Below, piece by piece: positions 30,967 to 43,680 of a stretch of DNA of 64,000 bases. This DNA comes from Rhodocyclaceae bacterium (GTDB lineage: Bacteria > Pseudomonadota > Gammaproteobacteria > Burkholderiales > Rhodocyclaceae): positions 1 through 64,000 of the forward strand of contig JAOAHQ010000067.1 in NCBI GenBank assembly GCA_026415155.1. The letters are read 5' to 3'. How positions within the stretch are numbered: position 1 is the first letter of the stretch; each line of letters starts with the position of its first letter. A program made the translations under genes and the position numbers. A model generated the notes under the pieces. The model saw only the letters and a list, made by a program, of their open reading frames with translations. It searched no databases and was not told where the DNA came from.

Positions 30967-32069
30967 AGCCTCGTCACCGCTGTGAGGAGGCGCTCGAACT
31001 GGGCATCCGTCAAAGCCGCCGAGAGCGAAAAGCGTAGCCGCGCGCTGCCCGCCGGCACCGTCGGCGGGCGGATCGCCACGGCGAGGAGGCCCGCCTCGCG
31101 TAGCCGCTGGGCGGCTTCGAGCGCCCGCTGGGCTTCACCGAAGATCGCCGGGACGATCTGGGTCGTGGAGGCAAGCGTGTCGAAGCCGCGCGCCTTGAGC
31201 GCCTTGCGCAGCCTCTCGGCCATCTGCATCAGCCGCGCGCGCTCGGCCTCCATCTGCGGCACGAGCTCGAGTGCGGCCTCCAGCGCGCCGAAGGCCGCCG
31301 GCGAAGGCGCGGTGCTGTAGATGAAGCCCGCACAGCGGTTGACGAGCCAGTCGATCAAGGCCCGCGAGCCGGCGACATAGGCGCCTGCGCCGCCCAGGGC
31401 TTTTCCCAGCGTGCCCATCGTCACCGTCGCGCGGCCTTGCGAGAGCCCGGCGCCTTGGGGCCCCAGCACGCCGGTGGCATGGGCTTCATCGAGATAGAGA
31501 TACGCGCCGTGCCGTGCCGCGAGCGCCGACAATGCAGCGACGTCGGCTGTATCGCCATCCATACTGAAGACCGACTCGGTGACGATCCAGCGCGTCGGGC
31601 CCGGATATCGCTCTAGGAGCTCTTCGAGATGGGCGAGGTCGTTGTGGCGGAAACGGATCTGTCTGACGCTACCCAAGCCCGCATGGAGGCTTGCGTGGTT
31701 CAAGCGGTCGGTGAATACGAGCGGTTTTTCGCCCAGTTCCAGCAAGGCCGGCAGGACGCTGCTGTTCAATTGAAAGCCGCTTGCGAAGATGAGTGCCGCC
31801 TCGCAGCCCTTGAAGCGCGCGAGCTTCCTTTCGAGCGCGAGCACCTCTTCGCTCGTGCCGGCGACGAGACGCGAGGCGCGGCTGCCGGCGCCATGCTTTT
31901 TCGTCCAGGCACAGGCGCGCTCGATGAGGAGCGGATGGCGCGAGAGGCCCAGATAGTCGTTCGAGGCGACGTCGACGAGCGAGGGATCGCAGGCGGCAAG
32001 CCGCCGCCGCAGGCCCGCCGCCTCGAGCTTGGCGAGCCGGGGCAGGATCAGGGCGTCGAGAGCGGGCAT
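30963..32069 (-). CDS. bioF: 8-amino-7-oxononanoate synthase
   Basis: PLP enzyme that condenses pimeloyl-ACP with alanine in biotin synthesis. About 368 aa from ATG 32069 (MPALDALILPRLAKLEAAGL); a much longer open frame upstream only shadows bioA. The PLP Lys lies in TMGTLGKALGGAGAYV. SNDYLGLSRHP, LNHASLHAG and DEAHATGVLGPQGAG are conserved. It overlaps bioA by 22 bases and bioH by four. Confidence 0.96.
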   Translation of the reverse strand: MPALDALILPRLAKLEAAGLRRRLAACDPSLVDVASNDYLGLSRHPLLIERACAWTKKHGAGSRASRLVAGTSEEVLALERKLARFKGCEAALIFASGFQLNSSVLPALLELGEKPLVFTDRLNHASLHAGLGSVRQIRFRHNDLAHLEELLERYPGPTRWIVTESVFSMDGDTADVAALSALAARHGAYLYLDEAHATGVLGPQGAGLSQGRATVTMGTLGKALGGAGAYVAGSRALIDWLVNRCAGFIYSTAPSPAAFGALEAALELVPQMEAERARLMQMAERLRKALKARGFDTLASTTQIVPAIFGEAQRALEAAQRLREAGLLAVAIRPPTVPAGSARLRFSLSAALTDAQFERLLTAVTRL

Positions 32070-33322
32070 GAAGCGGAGCAGGCCTGTGTCGACCAGTCGC
32101 TGACGACCTCGCAGACCGCCGCGGTGAGCGTGGCGAGATCCTCGGCAGAGATGACGAAGGGCGGCGCGAGATAGACAATGTCGCCGAAGGGGCGCAGCCA
32201 GAGGCCGCGCTCGACGAAGGCCGGCCGCAAGGCGGCCGCGACGGGGCGATCGAGCTGCACCACGCCGATCGCGCCGATGACGCGCACATCCGCCACGCCA
32301 GGCAAGCCGCGGCAGGGTTCGAGCTCGCGCCTCATCTGCGCCTCGATCGCCGCGACCTGCTGCAAGCGCGGCTCGGTTTCGAACAGATCGAGCGAAGCGT
32401 TCGCCGCCGCGCAGGCCAAGGGATTGGCCATGAAGGTGGGGCCGTGCATGAAGGCATCTTCCAGGCGTTCCGAGCAGAAGGCGGCGAAGACGGTGTCGCT
32501 TGCGATGGTGGCGGCGAGCGGCAAGGTGCCGCCGGTGAGCGCTTTCGATAGACACAGGATGTCCGGTACCGCCGTCGGCGGCGTAGCGAAAAGGCTGCCG
32601 GTGCGGCCAAAGCCCGTCATGATCTCGTCGTGGATCAGCAGGAGGCCATGCGCGCGGCAGGCGGCGTGAATCGCCTCGAGCGTGGCGGCGTCATGAAAGC
32701 GCATGCCGCCGGCGCCTTGCACGCGCGGCTCGACGATCGCGGCGGCGATCTTTCTGCCATGGCGCTCGAGCAGCGCCTCGAGCGCGGCGCGGCTGGCTTC
32801 ATCGCGCGGCAGATCGGCGAAGAAGTGCGGCACGCGGTAGGCCGCCATCGCCTCGTGAAAGCCGCAGGCCGGATCGGTGACCGAGAGCGCGCCCAGCGTG
32901 TCGCCGTGGTAGCCCTCGCGGAAGGCGAGGAACTGGTGGCGGTCCTCGCCGCGGTTCTTCCAGTACTGCACGGCGATCTTCAAGGCCACTTCGACGGCGA
33001 CCGAGCCCGATTCGGAGAAGAAAACGCGCTTCAAGTCGCCGGGCAGAAGGGCCGCGAGCCGCCGCGCCAGTTTCAGCGCCGGCTCATGGACGAGGCCGGC
33101 GAACATCACATGCGGCAGCGTGGCAAGCTGCGCCTCGACCGCCGCCATGATGTGCGGATGGCGGTAGCCGTGGCACATCGTCCACCAGGAGGAAATGCCG
33201 TCGATGAGCTCGCGGCCATCGGCAAGGCGAATGCGCACCCCTTCCGCGCCCACGACCGGCAACGGCGCAGGCGCGGTGGCCATCTGGGTATAGGGCAGCC
33301 ACAGGGAATCGATGCAAGTCAT
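32048..33322 (-). CDS. bioA: Adenosylmethionine-8-amino-7-oxononanoate aminotransferase
   Basis: Converts 8-amino-7-oxononanoate to 7,8-diaminopelargonate with S-adenosylmethionine as amino donor. 424 aa, the usual length. It shows SLWLPYTQMATAPAPLPVVGAEGVRI at the start, DGISSWWTMCHGYRHP, DEIMTGFGRTG and the PLP Lys in LCLSKALTGGTLPL. It is the first gene of the leftward bio run and is divergent from bioD with only 14 bases between the starts, so both promoters must overlap coding sequence. Confidence 0.96.
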   Translation of the reverse strand: MTCIDSLWLPYTQMATAPAPLPVVGAEGVRIRLADGRELIDGISSWWTMCHGYRHPHIMAAVEAQLATLPHVMFAGLVHEPALKLARRLAALLPGDLKRVFFSESGSVAVEVALKIAVQYWKNRGEDRHQFLAFREGYHGDTLGALSVTDPACGFHEAMAAYRVPHFFADLPRDEASRAALEALLERHGRKIAAAIVEPRVQGAGGMRFHDAATLEAIHAACRAHGLLLIHDEIMTGFGRTGSLFATPPTAVPDILCLSKALTGGTLPLAATIASDTVFAAFCSERLEDAFMHGPTFMANPLACAAANASLDLFETEPRLQQVAAIEAQMRRELEPCRGLPGVADVRVIGAIGVVQLDRPVAAALRPAFVERGLWLRPFGDIVYLAPPFVISAEDLATLTAAVCEVVSDWSTQACSASCPLSTP

Positions 33323-33336
33323 GGGAAAATTGATGA

Positions 33337-33966
33337 ATGGGCAAAACTTATTTTATTACCGCCACCGGCACCGACCTCGGCAAGACTTGGCTCACCGCCG
33401 GCCTGCTGGCGGCCTGTCGGGCCCAAGGCCGGCCTGCGCGCGGCTTGAAGCCCGTGATGTCAGGCTACGATCCCGAACGCCCTGAGGAATCAGATTGCGC
33501 GAAAGTCGGCGCTCGCCCGACGGCATGGTGTTACCGCGCGCCCATGTCGCCTGACCGCGCGGCGGCGAAGGAAGGCAAATCCATCGACTTCGCGGCGCTC
33601 ATCCGTTGGTGCCGCGAAGAGATCGCCGCGAACGAGGGGCTGTTGCTGATCGAGGGGGTGGGCGGCGTCATGGTGCCGCTCACCGAGCGGCACACCGTGC
33701 GCGACTGGATCGCGGCGCTCGATATCCCAGTGCTGCTGGTCTGCGGCACGTATCTTGGGGCGCTCTCGCATACGCTCACGGCGCTTGCCGCCTTGCGCGA
33801 GGTGGGTGTGGTGCCGGGGCGGCTCATCGTCAATGAATCGATGGCAAGCTCGGTGAGCCTCGAAGATACTCTCGCCTCGCTTAAGCCTCATGTCGGCGCC
33901 GTCCCCATTGTGACACTGCGCCGCGACGATCGAGCGGGGCTGGCGCAGCTCGCTAGCAGCCTGTGA
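33337..33966 (+). CDS. bioD: Dethiobiotin synthetase, with repeat-replaced loop
   Basis: Closes the ureido ring of dethiobiotin using CO2 and ATP. 209 aa against about 225 for E. coli BioD. The P-loop [12 protein letters not shown], the Lys/Ser of [10 protein letters not shown], the Asp of ESD and the Glu of [12 protein letters not shown] are all present. Between ESD and YRAPMSP the family has a longer segment ending in an NPY(T/R)F motif. Here it is replaced by [12 protein letters not shown], most of which is a dispersed repeat copy in frame (33502-33524), about eight residues shorter than in E. coli. It should still fold, but the loop is unusual. Its end overlaps bioB tail to tail by 14 bases. 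Confidence 0.93.
   Translation: MGKTYFITATGTDLGKTWLTAGLLAACRAQGRPARGLKPVMSGYDPERPEESDCAKVGARPTAWCYRAPMSPDRAAAKEGKSIDFAALIRWCREEIAANEGLLLIEGVGGVMVPLTERHTVRDWIAALDIPVLLVCGTYLGALSHTLTALAALREVGVVPGRLIVNESMASSVSLEDTLASLKPHVGAVPIVTLRRDDRAGLAQLASSL
33502..33524 (+). repeat. Dispersed repeat copy 7, in frame within bioD
   Basis: Plus-strand copy with three core mismatches in the variable middle, preceded by AAA. Read as Lys-Val-Gly-Ala-Arg-Pro-Thr-Ala, in place of a conserved loop of BioD. Confidence 0.75.
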
Positions 33967-34888
33967 GCCCCAAGCGGGCGAACAAGGCCTCGTCGTGCGC
34001 GACGTCGGGGTTGCCCGAAGTGAGGAGCTTGTCGCCGTAGAAGATCGAGTTCGCGCCGGCGAGGAAACACAGCGCCTGCAATTCGTCTGACATCTGCTGG
34101 CGGCCGGCGGAGAGCCGCACCCAGGAGGTCGGCATCGTGATGCGCGCGCAGGCGATGGTGCGCACGAATTCGAAGGGATCGAGCGGCGGCGCGTTCTCCA
34201 GCGGCGTGCCGGGAATCGCGACGAGGTGGTTGATCGGCACCGATTCGGGCGGCGGATCGAGGCTCGCGAGCTGGGCGATCAGGGAAGCGCGCACCTTCCT
34301 CGTCTCGCCCATGCCGATGATGCCGCCACAGCAGATCTTGATGCCGGCCTGGCGCACGCGCAGCAGGGTCTCCATGCGCGCTTCTTGGCTGTGCGTGGTG
34401 ATGATCTGATCGTAGAACTCGGCGCCGGTGTCGAGATTGTGGTTGTAGTAATCGAGCCCCGCCGCAGCGAGCTTCTCGGCCTGGCCCGGGCCCAGAAGCC
34501 CCAGCGTGAGGCACGCTTCCATCCCCAAGTCCTTGACGACCCGCACCATTTCGATGACGCGGTTAAGATCGCCTTCTTTGGGGCCTCGCCAGGCCGCGCC
34601 CATGCAAAAGCGCGTCGCGCCTTTATCCTTCGCGGCCTTGGCCGCCACCTTGACCTCTTCGAGCTCGAGCAGCTTGCCACGCGAAATGCCGGTGGCCGCA
34701 TCGCGCCGCGCCGATTGCGAGCAATAGCCGCAGTCTTCCGAGCAGCCGCCGGTCTTGATCGACAGGAGCGTCGAGCGCTGGATCCGGTTCGGATCGAAAT
34801 GCTGGCGATGGACGGTCTGGGCGCGATAGATCAGGTCGTTGAAGGGCAACTCGAAGAGCGCCTCGACGGCGGCGGTGTCGAAAGACAT
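33953..34888 (-). CDS. bioB: Biotin synthase
   Basis: Radical-SAM enzyme that inserts sulfur into dethiobiotin. About 311 aa from ATG 34888 ([18 protein letters not shown]); the frame is open to 35008 but the preceding residues are not family-like. The SAM cluster motif is [14 protein letters not shown] (CxxxCxxC). [25 protein letters not shown] and [19 protein letters not shown] are conserved. It is convergent with bioD and separated from the bioA-F-H-C run, so it has its own promoter. Confidence 0.96.
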   Translation of the reverse strand: MSFDTAAVEALFELPFNDLIYRAQTVHRQHFDPNRIQRSTLLSIKTGGCSEDCGYCSQSARRDAATGISRGKLLELEEVKVAAKAAKDKGATRFCMGAAWRGPKEGDLNRVIEMVRVVKDLGMEACLTLGLLGPGQAEKLAAAGLDYYNHNLDTGAEFYDQIITTHSQEARMETLLRVRQAGIKICCGGIIGMGETRKVRASLIAQLASLDPPPESVPINHLVAIPGTPLENAPPLDPFEFVRTIACARITMPTSWVRLSAGRQQMSDELQALCFLAGANSIFYGDKLLTSGNPDVAHDEALFARLGLTGC

Positions 34889-34918
34889 GGGGGGTATCCG
34901 GAAATGACGAAGGGGCGA

Positions 34919-34947
34919 ATCTTCGTTAAGCGGGCCGGGCTTGTCAA
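34919..34947 (-). promoter_or_regulatory. Candidate bioB promoter
   Basis: On the minus strand a perfect TTGACA (34947-34942) is followed after 17 bases by GAAGAT (34924-34919), a weak -10, 30 bases before the bioB ATG. The rest of the 129-bp gap to the H-NS gene is GC-rich and structured. It contains an ACCCGGC/GCCGGGT hairpin (34964-34992) followed by TTTTT on the plus strand. Confidence 0.4.
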
Positions 34948-35017
34948 ACCGGCGCGCCCATCGACCCGGCCGGATGGGTAGGCCAGCCGGGTTTTTATTC
35001 GAATTCAATGAGGGCGT

Positions 35018-35341
35018 TCAGGGCTTAGAAATCAGCAAGTCTTCGAGTTTGCCGCCCTTGGCTAAATGCTCCTTGACCCATTTGGGCCGGGCGCCTTTGC
35101 CGCCAGACCAGGTTTGACTCGGATTGGCGGGATTGGCATATTTGGGCGCTGCTTTGGACGGTTCTGCGCCAGCGCGCCCCTTGCTTCGAAAACCCAGCTC
35201 GACCGCGGTCAGGCCGTATTGCGCGATCAGGGATTTCACTTGCTGGATCGCCTCGTGGCGGCGGCTGTTGAGCAGCGCTTGCCTTTTGGCGGTCAATTCG
35301 GCGATTTGCTGTTCGATGGCGCTGATTTCATCGTTGATCAT
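35018..35341 (-). CDS. H-NS family nucleoid-associated protein
   Basis: DNA-binding protein that compacts and silences AT-rich DNA. About 107 aa from ATG 35341 (MINDEISAIEQQIAEL), with GGAGAG nine bases upstream; the longer frame to 35404 is unlikely. The N-terminal half is a coiled-coil oligomerisation domain. The C-terminal half holds the DNA-binding motif TWSGGKGARPKWVKEHLA, the H-NS/Bv3F type of betaproteobacteria. It stands alone, divergent from smc. Confidence 0.93.
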   Translation of the reverse strand: MINDEISAIEQQIAELTAKRQALLNSRRHEAIQQVKSLIAQYGLTAVELGFRSKGRAGAEPSKAAPKYANPANPSQTWSGGKGARPKWVKEHLAKGGKLEDLLISKP

Positions 35342-35392
35342 GAAGTGGCTCTCCGTTTTGCTTGGTTTTGAATATCGGTCGTGAGTGGCAGT

Positions 35393-35411
35393 GAATTCCG
35401 GCATGGAATTC
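35393..35411. promoter_or_regulatory. Inverted repeat upstream of the H-NS gene
   Basis: GAATTCC-ggcat-GGAATTC, a 7-bp inverted repeat with a 5-base spacer, lies 52 bases upstream of the H-NS start in the 219-bp AT-richer gap before smc. It could be an operator; no regulator can be named. Confidence 0.3.
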
Positions 35412-35521
35412 CGCTGCTTATTTTAATCATCGTCTCGGCAATGAGGTATTCAATCGTCTATTTGAATTACGGGCGGCCGCAATTGATGCAAAACCGCAAC
35501 GGTAGGACAGAGCGCAGCGTC

Positions 35522-35527
35522 TATAAT
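35522..35527 (+). promoter_or_regulatory. -10 box of the smc operon
   Basis: A perfect TATAAT lies 33 bases before the smc GTG. No clear -35 is found at 16-18 bases. It is the likely promoter for the smc-zipA-ligA-galU-hpt run of overlapping genes. Confidence 0.5.
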
Positions 35528-35560
35528 CGCCCCCTTTCCGTGTGCTGACCTTCTCCGCTC

Positions 35561-38500
35561 GTGCGTCTTACCAAGCTCAAGATCGCCGGCTTCAAGTCGT
35601 TCGTGGAGCCGACCACCGTGCTGTTTCCGAGCCAGCTTGCCGGCATCGTCGGCCCGAATGGCTGCGGCAAGTCGAACATCATCGACGCGGTGCGCTGGGT
35701 GCTCGGCGAGTCGAAGGCCTCCGAGCTCAGGGGCGAATCGATCCAAGACGTGATCTTCAAAGGCTCTGGACAACGCAAGGAGGTGGGCCGCGCCAGCGTC
35801 GAGCTCTTTTTCGACAATTCCCAAGGGCGCGCTGCCGGCCAGTGGTCGCAGTATGCCGAGATCACGGTCAAACGCGTGCTCGACCGCGAAGGCAATTCGA
35901 GCTATTACATCAACAACCTGCACGTGCGGCGGCGCGACGTCATCGATCTTTTCCTCGGCACGGGCTTGGGGCCGCGCGCCTACGCGATCATCGGGCAGGG
36001 CACGATTTCGCGCATCATCGAATCGAAGCCGGAGGAACTGCGCGGCTTTCTCGAAGAGGCGGCAGGGGTGACGCGCTACAAGGAACGTCGCAAGGAAACC
36101 GAGGGAAGGCTTGAAGATGCCCGCGAGAACCTCGCCCGCGTCGACGACATCCGCAACGAGCTCGAGGGCCAGGTCGCCCGCCTCGAGGCGCAGGCCGAAG
36201 TCGCGCGCCGGTATCGCGCGCTCACGGAGCAATTGAACCGCCGCCAGAGCCTCTTGTGGCTCAAGAAACGCAAGGAGGCCGAGGCCGAGGCCGAGCGGCT
36301 CGCTCACCAGATCGCCGGGGCGATTAACCAGGCCGAAGCCGAGACGGCGGCCTTGCGCGAGATCGAGGCGCGCGTCGAGTCCTTGCGCGAGGCGCATTTC
36401 GCGGCTTCGGATGCCTTGCACGCCGCGCAGGCCGAGATGTACTCGGCCAATGCCGAGGTGCGGCGGCTCGAGTCCGAGATCGCCCACCTGCGCGAGGCAA
36501 GGCAGCGGCTCGAGCATCGGCTCGCACAACTCGATGTGCAGGCGCAGCACTGGTCGGCCGAACTACGCCGCGTCGAGGAGGAGGAGGCACGCTGGAGCGC
36601 CTTGCTCGAACATTCCGCCGAACGGGCGGCTGCCGCGCAGGCGCGTCATGAAGAGGCAGCGGCGCGGCTGCCGGAGGCCGAAGACGCCGTGCGCGTCGCC
36701 GAGGCCGAAGTCGCCGAGGCGCGCCGCGCGATGCATGCCGCCGAGCAAGCCTTGCGGCTTGCTGAGGCCGATCGCAATCACGCCCTGCGCGCGCTCGATG
36801 CGCTTGCCCAGCGCAAAGGCCGCCTCGAAGCCGAGCGCGTACAGCTCGTGGCGCCCGATGCAGCGGCGGTAGCGGCTGCCCAGGAGGAGGAAGCGCTCGC
36901 GGCGGCTTTGCTTGCCGAGGCCGAGGCGCGGCTTGCCGACTTGCAGGCGCGCCAGCCGGAACTCGAAGCGGCCTTACGCACGGCACGCGAGGCGCTCGCG
37001 GCGGCCCATCGCGAGACGACGGCCGCGCGCGCCCGCCACGAGGCCTTGGTGCAATTGCAGGCGCGCGTTGGCGAGACGGGGGATCTCGCCGCTTGGCTTG
37101 CCGAGCTCGGCCTAGCGGATGCCGAGCCGCTTTGGCATGCGATCGCGGTCGAGCCGGGCTGGGAGGTGGCGATCGAAGCCGTGCTGCGTGAGCGCTTGCT
37201 GGCGGTGCCAGCATGTCGCGAGCAGCTAAATCAGGCGCTTGCCAGTCCGCCGCCGGCCACTGTCGCGCTAGCCTTGCCTGCCGAGGCGGCGGGAAGCGTG
37301 CCGCCTGCCGGAAGCCTGCGAGCCAAAGTGACCTGCCGCGATGCGCGCTGGGCGGCGGTGCTCGATGTCTGGCTTAGCGAGGTGCGCGCGGTCGAGAGCG
37401 ATGCGGGGCTTCTTGATGGCGAGGGCTGGCGTGTCGATCGCGCCGGGCGGCTCATGACGCCCGCGGGGCTCGTCTTTTTTACGCCCGATGCCAAGACACA
37501 TGGGCTGATCGAGCGGCAGCGCGAAATCGAACAATTGGCCGAGAAAATCGCCGTGCTCGAAGAAGCCGAAGAGGCAGCGCGCGAGGCGCTTATCGCAGCG
37601 GAAGCGGCTGCGGCGGAAAATGCCGCGCAACTCGCTGACGCGCGCCGCGCCGTGCAGGAGGCGCAAGCGCGCCGGCATGCCGCTCAAGTGGCTTCCTTAA
37701 AGCACAGCGAGGCGCAGCGCCGCTACGAAGAGCGCACCGCCCAGATGGCGCGCGACGGCGAGGAAATCGCCCGCCACGAGGAAGAGGAGCGCCTGGCGCT
37801 CGCGCGCGCCGAAGAAGAGATTTCAGCCGGCCAAACTGCGCTCGAGGCGGCGCGCAGCCGCCATGAGGCGGCGCTCGAACGGCAGCGGGCGTGCGATACC
37901 GCCTTGCGCGAGGCGCGCGCCTTGGAGCACCAATTGGCGCGCGAAGCCCAGGAGGCGGGCTTTTCCGAGAAGGAGTGCCGCACGCGGCTCGCCGACAACG
38001 CGCGCGCCGCCGAGACGGCCAAGACGCAGCTTTCCCAGATCGATGAGGAACGCGCCGCCGCCAAAGCGGAGCTCGCCGCGATCAGCGATGCTTCGCTCCA
38101 AGAAGCGCTCCAGACGGCGCTTGAGGCGCGCAGCCAGCAAGAGTCGGCGCTGGCGGCACGCCGCGAGGCGCTCGAGACGGCCGCTGCAAAGCTGCGCGCT
38201 GCCGACGAGGAGCGCCTCAAGATCGAGCAGAACCTGGGGCCGGCGCGCGAGCGCATCAATGAATTGAAGCTCAAGGAACAGGCGGCGCGGCTGGCGATCG
38301 AACAGTTCCAGGCGCGGCTTATCGAGGCGCGCGTCGAGCGCCCAGAAGACGAGGCGGCGCTGGCGGCGGAATTGGCGCCCACGTTGCGCGAGAGCGCCTT
38401 GCAGGGCGAGATTGCGCGGCTTGTCAAGGAGATCGAGGCGCTGGGGCCCGTCAATCTCGCCGCGCTCGAGGAGCTCGCGAGCGCTCAGGAAAGAAAGGGC

Positions 38501-39064
38501 TTTCTCGATGAGCAGTCGGCGGACTTGGCCGCCGCGATCGCCACGCTCGAAGACGCGATCCGGCGCATCGACCGCGAGACGCGCGAGCAGCTCATGGAGA
38601 CCTATGAAAAGGTCAATGAGCATTTCGGCCGGCTTTTTCCCGAGCTCTTCGGCGGCGGCGAGGCGAAGCTGATCCTAACGGGCGAGGAGATCCTCGATGC
38701 GGGCGTGCAGATCATGGCGCAGCCGCCGGGCAAGCGCAATTCGACGATCCATCTGCTCTCCGGCGGCGAGAAGGCGCTTGCCGCCATCGCGCTCGTGTTT
38801 GCCTTCTTCCAGCTCAATCCAGCGCCGTTTTGCATGCTCGACGAGGTCGATGCGCCGCTCGACGATTCGAATACGCTACGCTTTTGCGAGATGGTCAAGC
38901 GCATGTCGCGCCAGACGCAATTCGTTTTCATCACGCACAGCAAGATCACGATGGAAATGGCCGAGCAGCTCATCGGCGTGACGATGCAGGAGCAGGGTGT
39001 GTCGCGCGTCGTCGAAGTCGATATCGAAGAGGCCTTGCGCATGGCCGACAAGGAAGCCGCCTAG
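35561..39064 (+). CDS. smc: Chromosome segregation protein SMC
   Basis: ATPase of the SMC-ScpAB condensin; ScpA and ScpB are encoded 8 kb downstream. 1167 aa from GTG 35561 (MRLTKLKIAGFKSF). Walker A is GPNGCGKSNIID near residue 32. Two long coiled-coil arms flank a hinge at about residues 500-650. The C-terminal head carries the signature LLSGGEKALAAIALVFAF and Walker B FCMLDEVDAPLDDSN. The arms are very rich in Ala, Glu and Arg. A sequence at 38142-38162 resembles the dispersed repeat but probably reflects ordinary coiled-coil codons. Confidence 0.97.
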   Translation: MRLTKLKIAGFKSFVEPTTVLFPSQLAGIVGPNGCGKSNIIDAVRWVLGESKASELRGESIQDVIFKGSGQRKEVGRASVELFFDNSQGRAAGQWSQYAEITVKRVLDREGNSSYYINNLHVRRRDVIDLFLGTGLGPRAYAIIGQGTISRIIESKPEELRGFLEEAAGVTRYKERRKETEGRLEDARENLARVDDIRNELEGQVARLEAQAEVARRYRALTEQLNRRQSLLWLKKRKEAEAEAERLAHQIAGAINQAEAETAALREIEARVESLREAHFAASDALHAAQAEMYSANAEVRRLESEIAHLREARQRLEHRLAQLDVQAQHWSAELRRVEEEEARWSALLEHSAERAAAAQARHEEAAARLPEAEDAVRVAEAEVAEARRAMHAAEQALRLAEADRNHALRALDALAQRKGRLEAERVQLVAPDAAAVAAAQEEEALAAALLAEAEARLADLQARQPELEAALRTAREALAAAHRETTAARARHEALVQLQARVGETGDLAAWLAELGLADAEPLWHAIAVEPGWEVAIEAVLRERLLAVPACREQLNQALASPPPATVALALPAEAAGSVPPAGSLRAKVTCRDARWAAVLDVWLSEVRAVESDAGLLDGEGWRVDRAGRLMTPAGLVFFTPDAKTHGLIERQREIEQLAEKIAVLEEAEEAAREALIAAEAAAAENAAQLADARRAVQEAQARRHAAQVASLKHSEAQRRYEERTAQMARDGEEIARHEEEERLALARAEEEISAGQTALEAARSRHEAALERQRACDTALREARALEHQLAREAQEAGFSEKECRTRLADNARAAETAKTQLSQIDEERAAAKAELAAISDASLQEALQTALEARSQQESALAARREALETAAAKLRAADEERLKIEQNLGPARERINELKLKEQAARLAIEQFQARLIEARVERPEDEAALAAELAPTLRESALQGEIARLVKEIEALGPVNLAALEELASAQERKGFLDEQSADLAAAIATLEDAIRRIDRETREQLMETYEKVNEHFGRLFPELFGGGEAKLILTGEEILDAGVQIMAQPPGKRNSTIHLLSGGEKALAAIALVFAFFQLNPAPFCMLDEVDAPLDDSNTLRFCEMVKRMSRQTQFVFITHSKITMEMAEQLIGVTMQEQGVSRVVEVDIEEALRMADKEAA

Positions 39065-39075
39065 GAGAAATGGCG

Positions 39076-43134
<4,059 letters not shown>

Positions 43135-43138
<4 letters not shown>

Positions 43139-43680
43139 GCCCGGAAGCCGCCCGCCAGATGCTCGCCGAAGCCGAGCTCATCGCCTCGCACGAAGAAGTC
43201 GAGGCCGCGCTCGACCGACTCGCCGCCGAGATCACGGCAAAGCTCGCCGACCGCTACCCGCTCGTGCTCACCGTGATGGGCGGCGCGGTGGTCTTCGCGG
43301 GTCAGCTGCTGCCGCGGCTGGCCTTTCCGCTCGAATGCGACTACCTGCATGCGACGCGCTATGGCCAGGCGCTCGCTGGTGCTACGCTCGAATGGATCGT
43401 CGAGCCGAGGAAACCCATTGCAGGCCGCACGCTGCTCGTGCTCGACGACGTGCTCGACGAAGGCATCACGCTTGCGGCGATCAAGGAACGTTTGCTCGCG
43501 CAAGGCGCGGCGGAGTGTTGGCTTGCCGTGCTCTGCGAAAAGGAGCTCGGCCATGCCAAGCCCGTAGCCGCGGACTTTGTCGGCTTGAAGCTCCCTAACC
43601 GCTTCCTATTCGGCTGCGGCATGGATGCGCGCGGCGCCTGGCGCAACCTGCCGGCCATTTACGCCGTCAAAGATACATGA
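43135..43680 (+). CDS. hpt: Hypoxanthine-guanine phosphoribosyltransferase
   Basis: Purine salvage enzyme that makes IMP or GMP from the base and PRPP. 181 aa. The PRPP-binding motif is [15 protein letters not shown], and [20 protein letters not shown] is the flexible-loop region. The betaproteobacterial form has this longer N-terminus. Four-base overlaps with galU and the next gene mark it as part of the same operon. Base preference cannot be read from sequence. Confidence 0.9.

Noticed and set aside
34940-34951. TTGTCAAACC as a BirA-type biotin operator half-site upstream of bioB
   Set aside because: No matching inverted half-site follows at the expected spacing, and the bases are explained by the TTGACA of the bioB promoter.
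35108-35136. TGACTCGGATTGGCGGGATTGGC in the H-NS gene as a repeat copy
   Set aside because: It has too many mismatches and encodes the normal conserved H-NS motif before TWSG.
38142-38162. A possible further repeat copy inside smc (two mismatches in 20)
   Set aside because: It encodes Glu-Ser-Ala-Leu-Ala-Ala-Arg, a usual coiled-coil sequence, in a frame not used by other copies, and lacks the AAA flank. Kept only as borderline.
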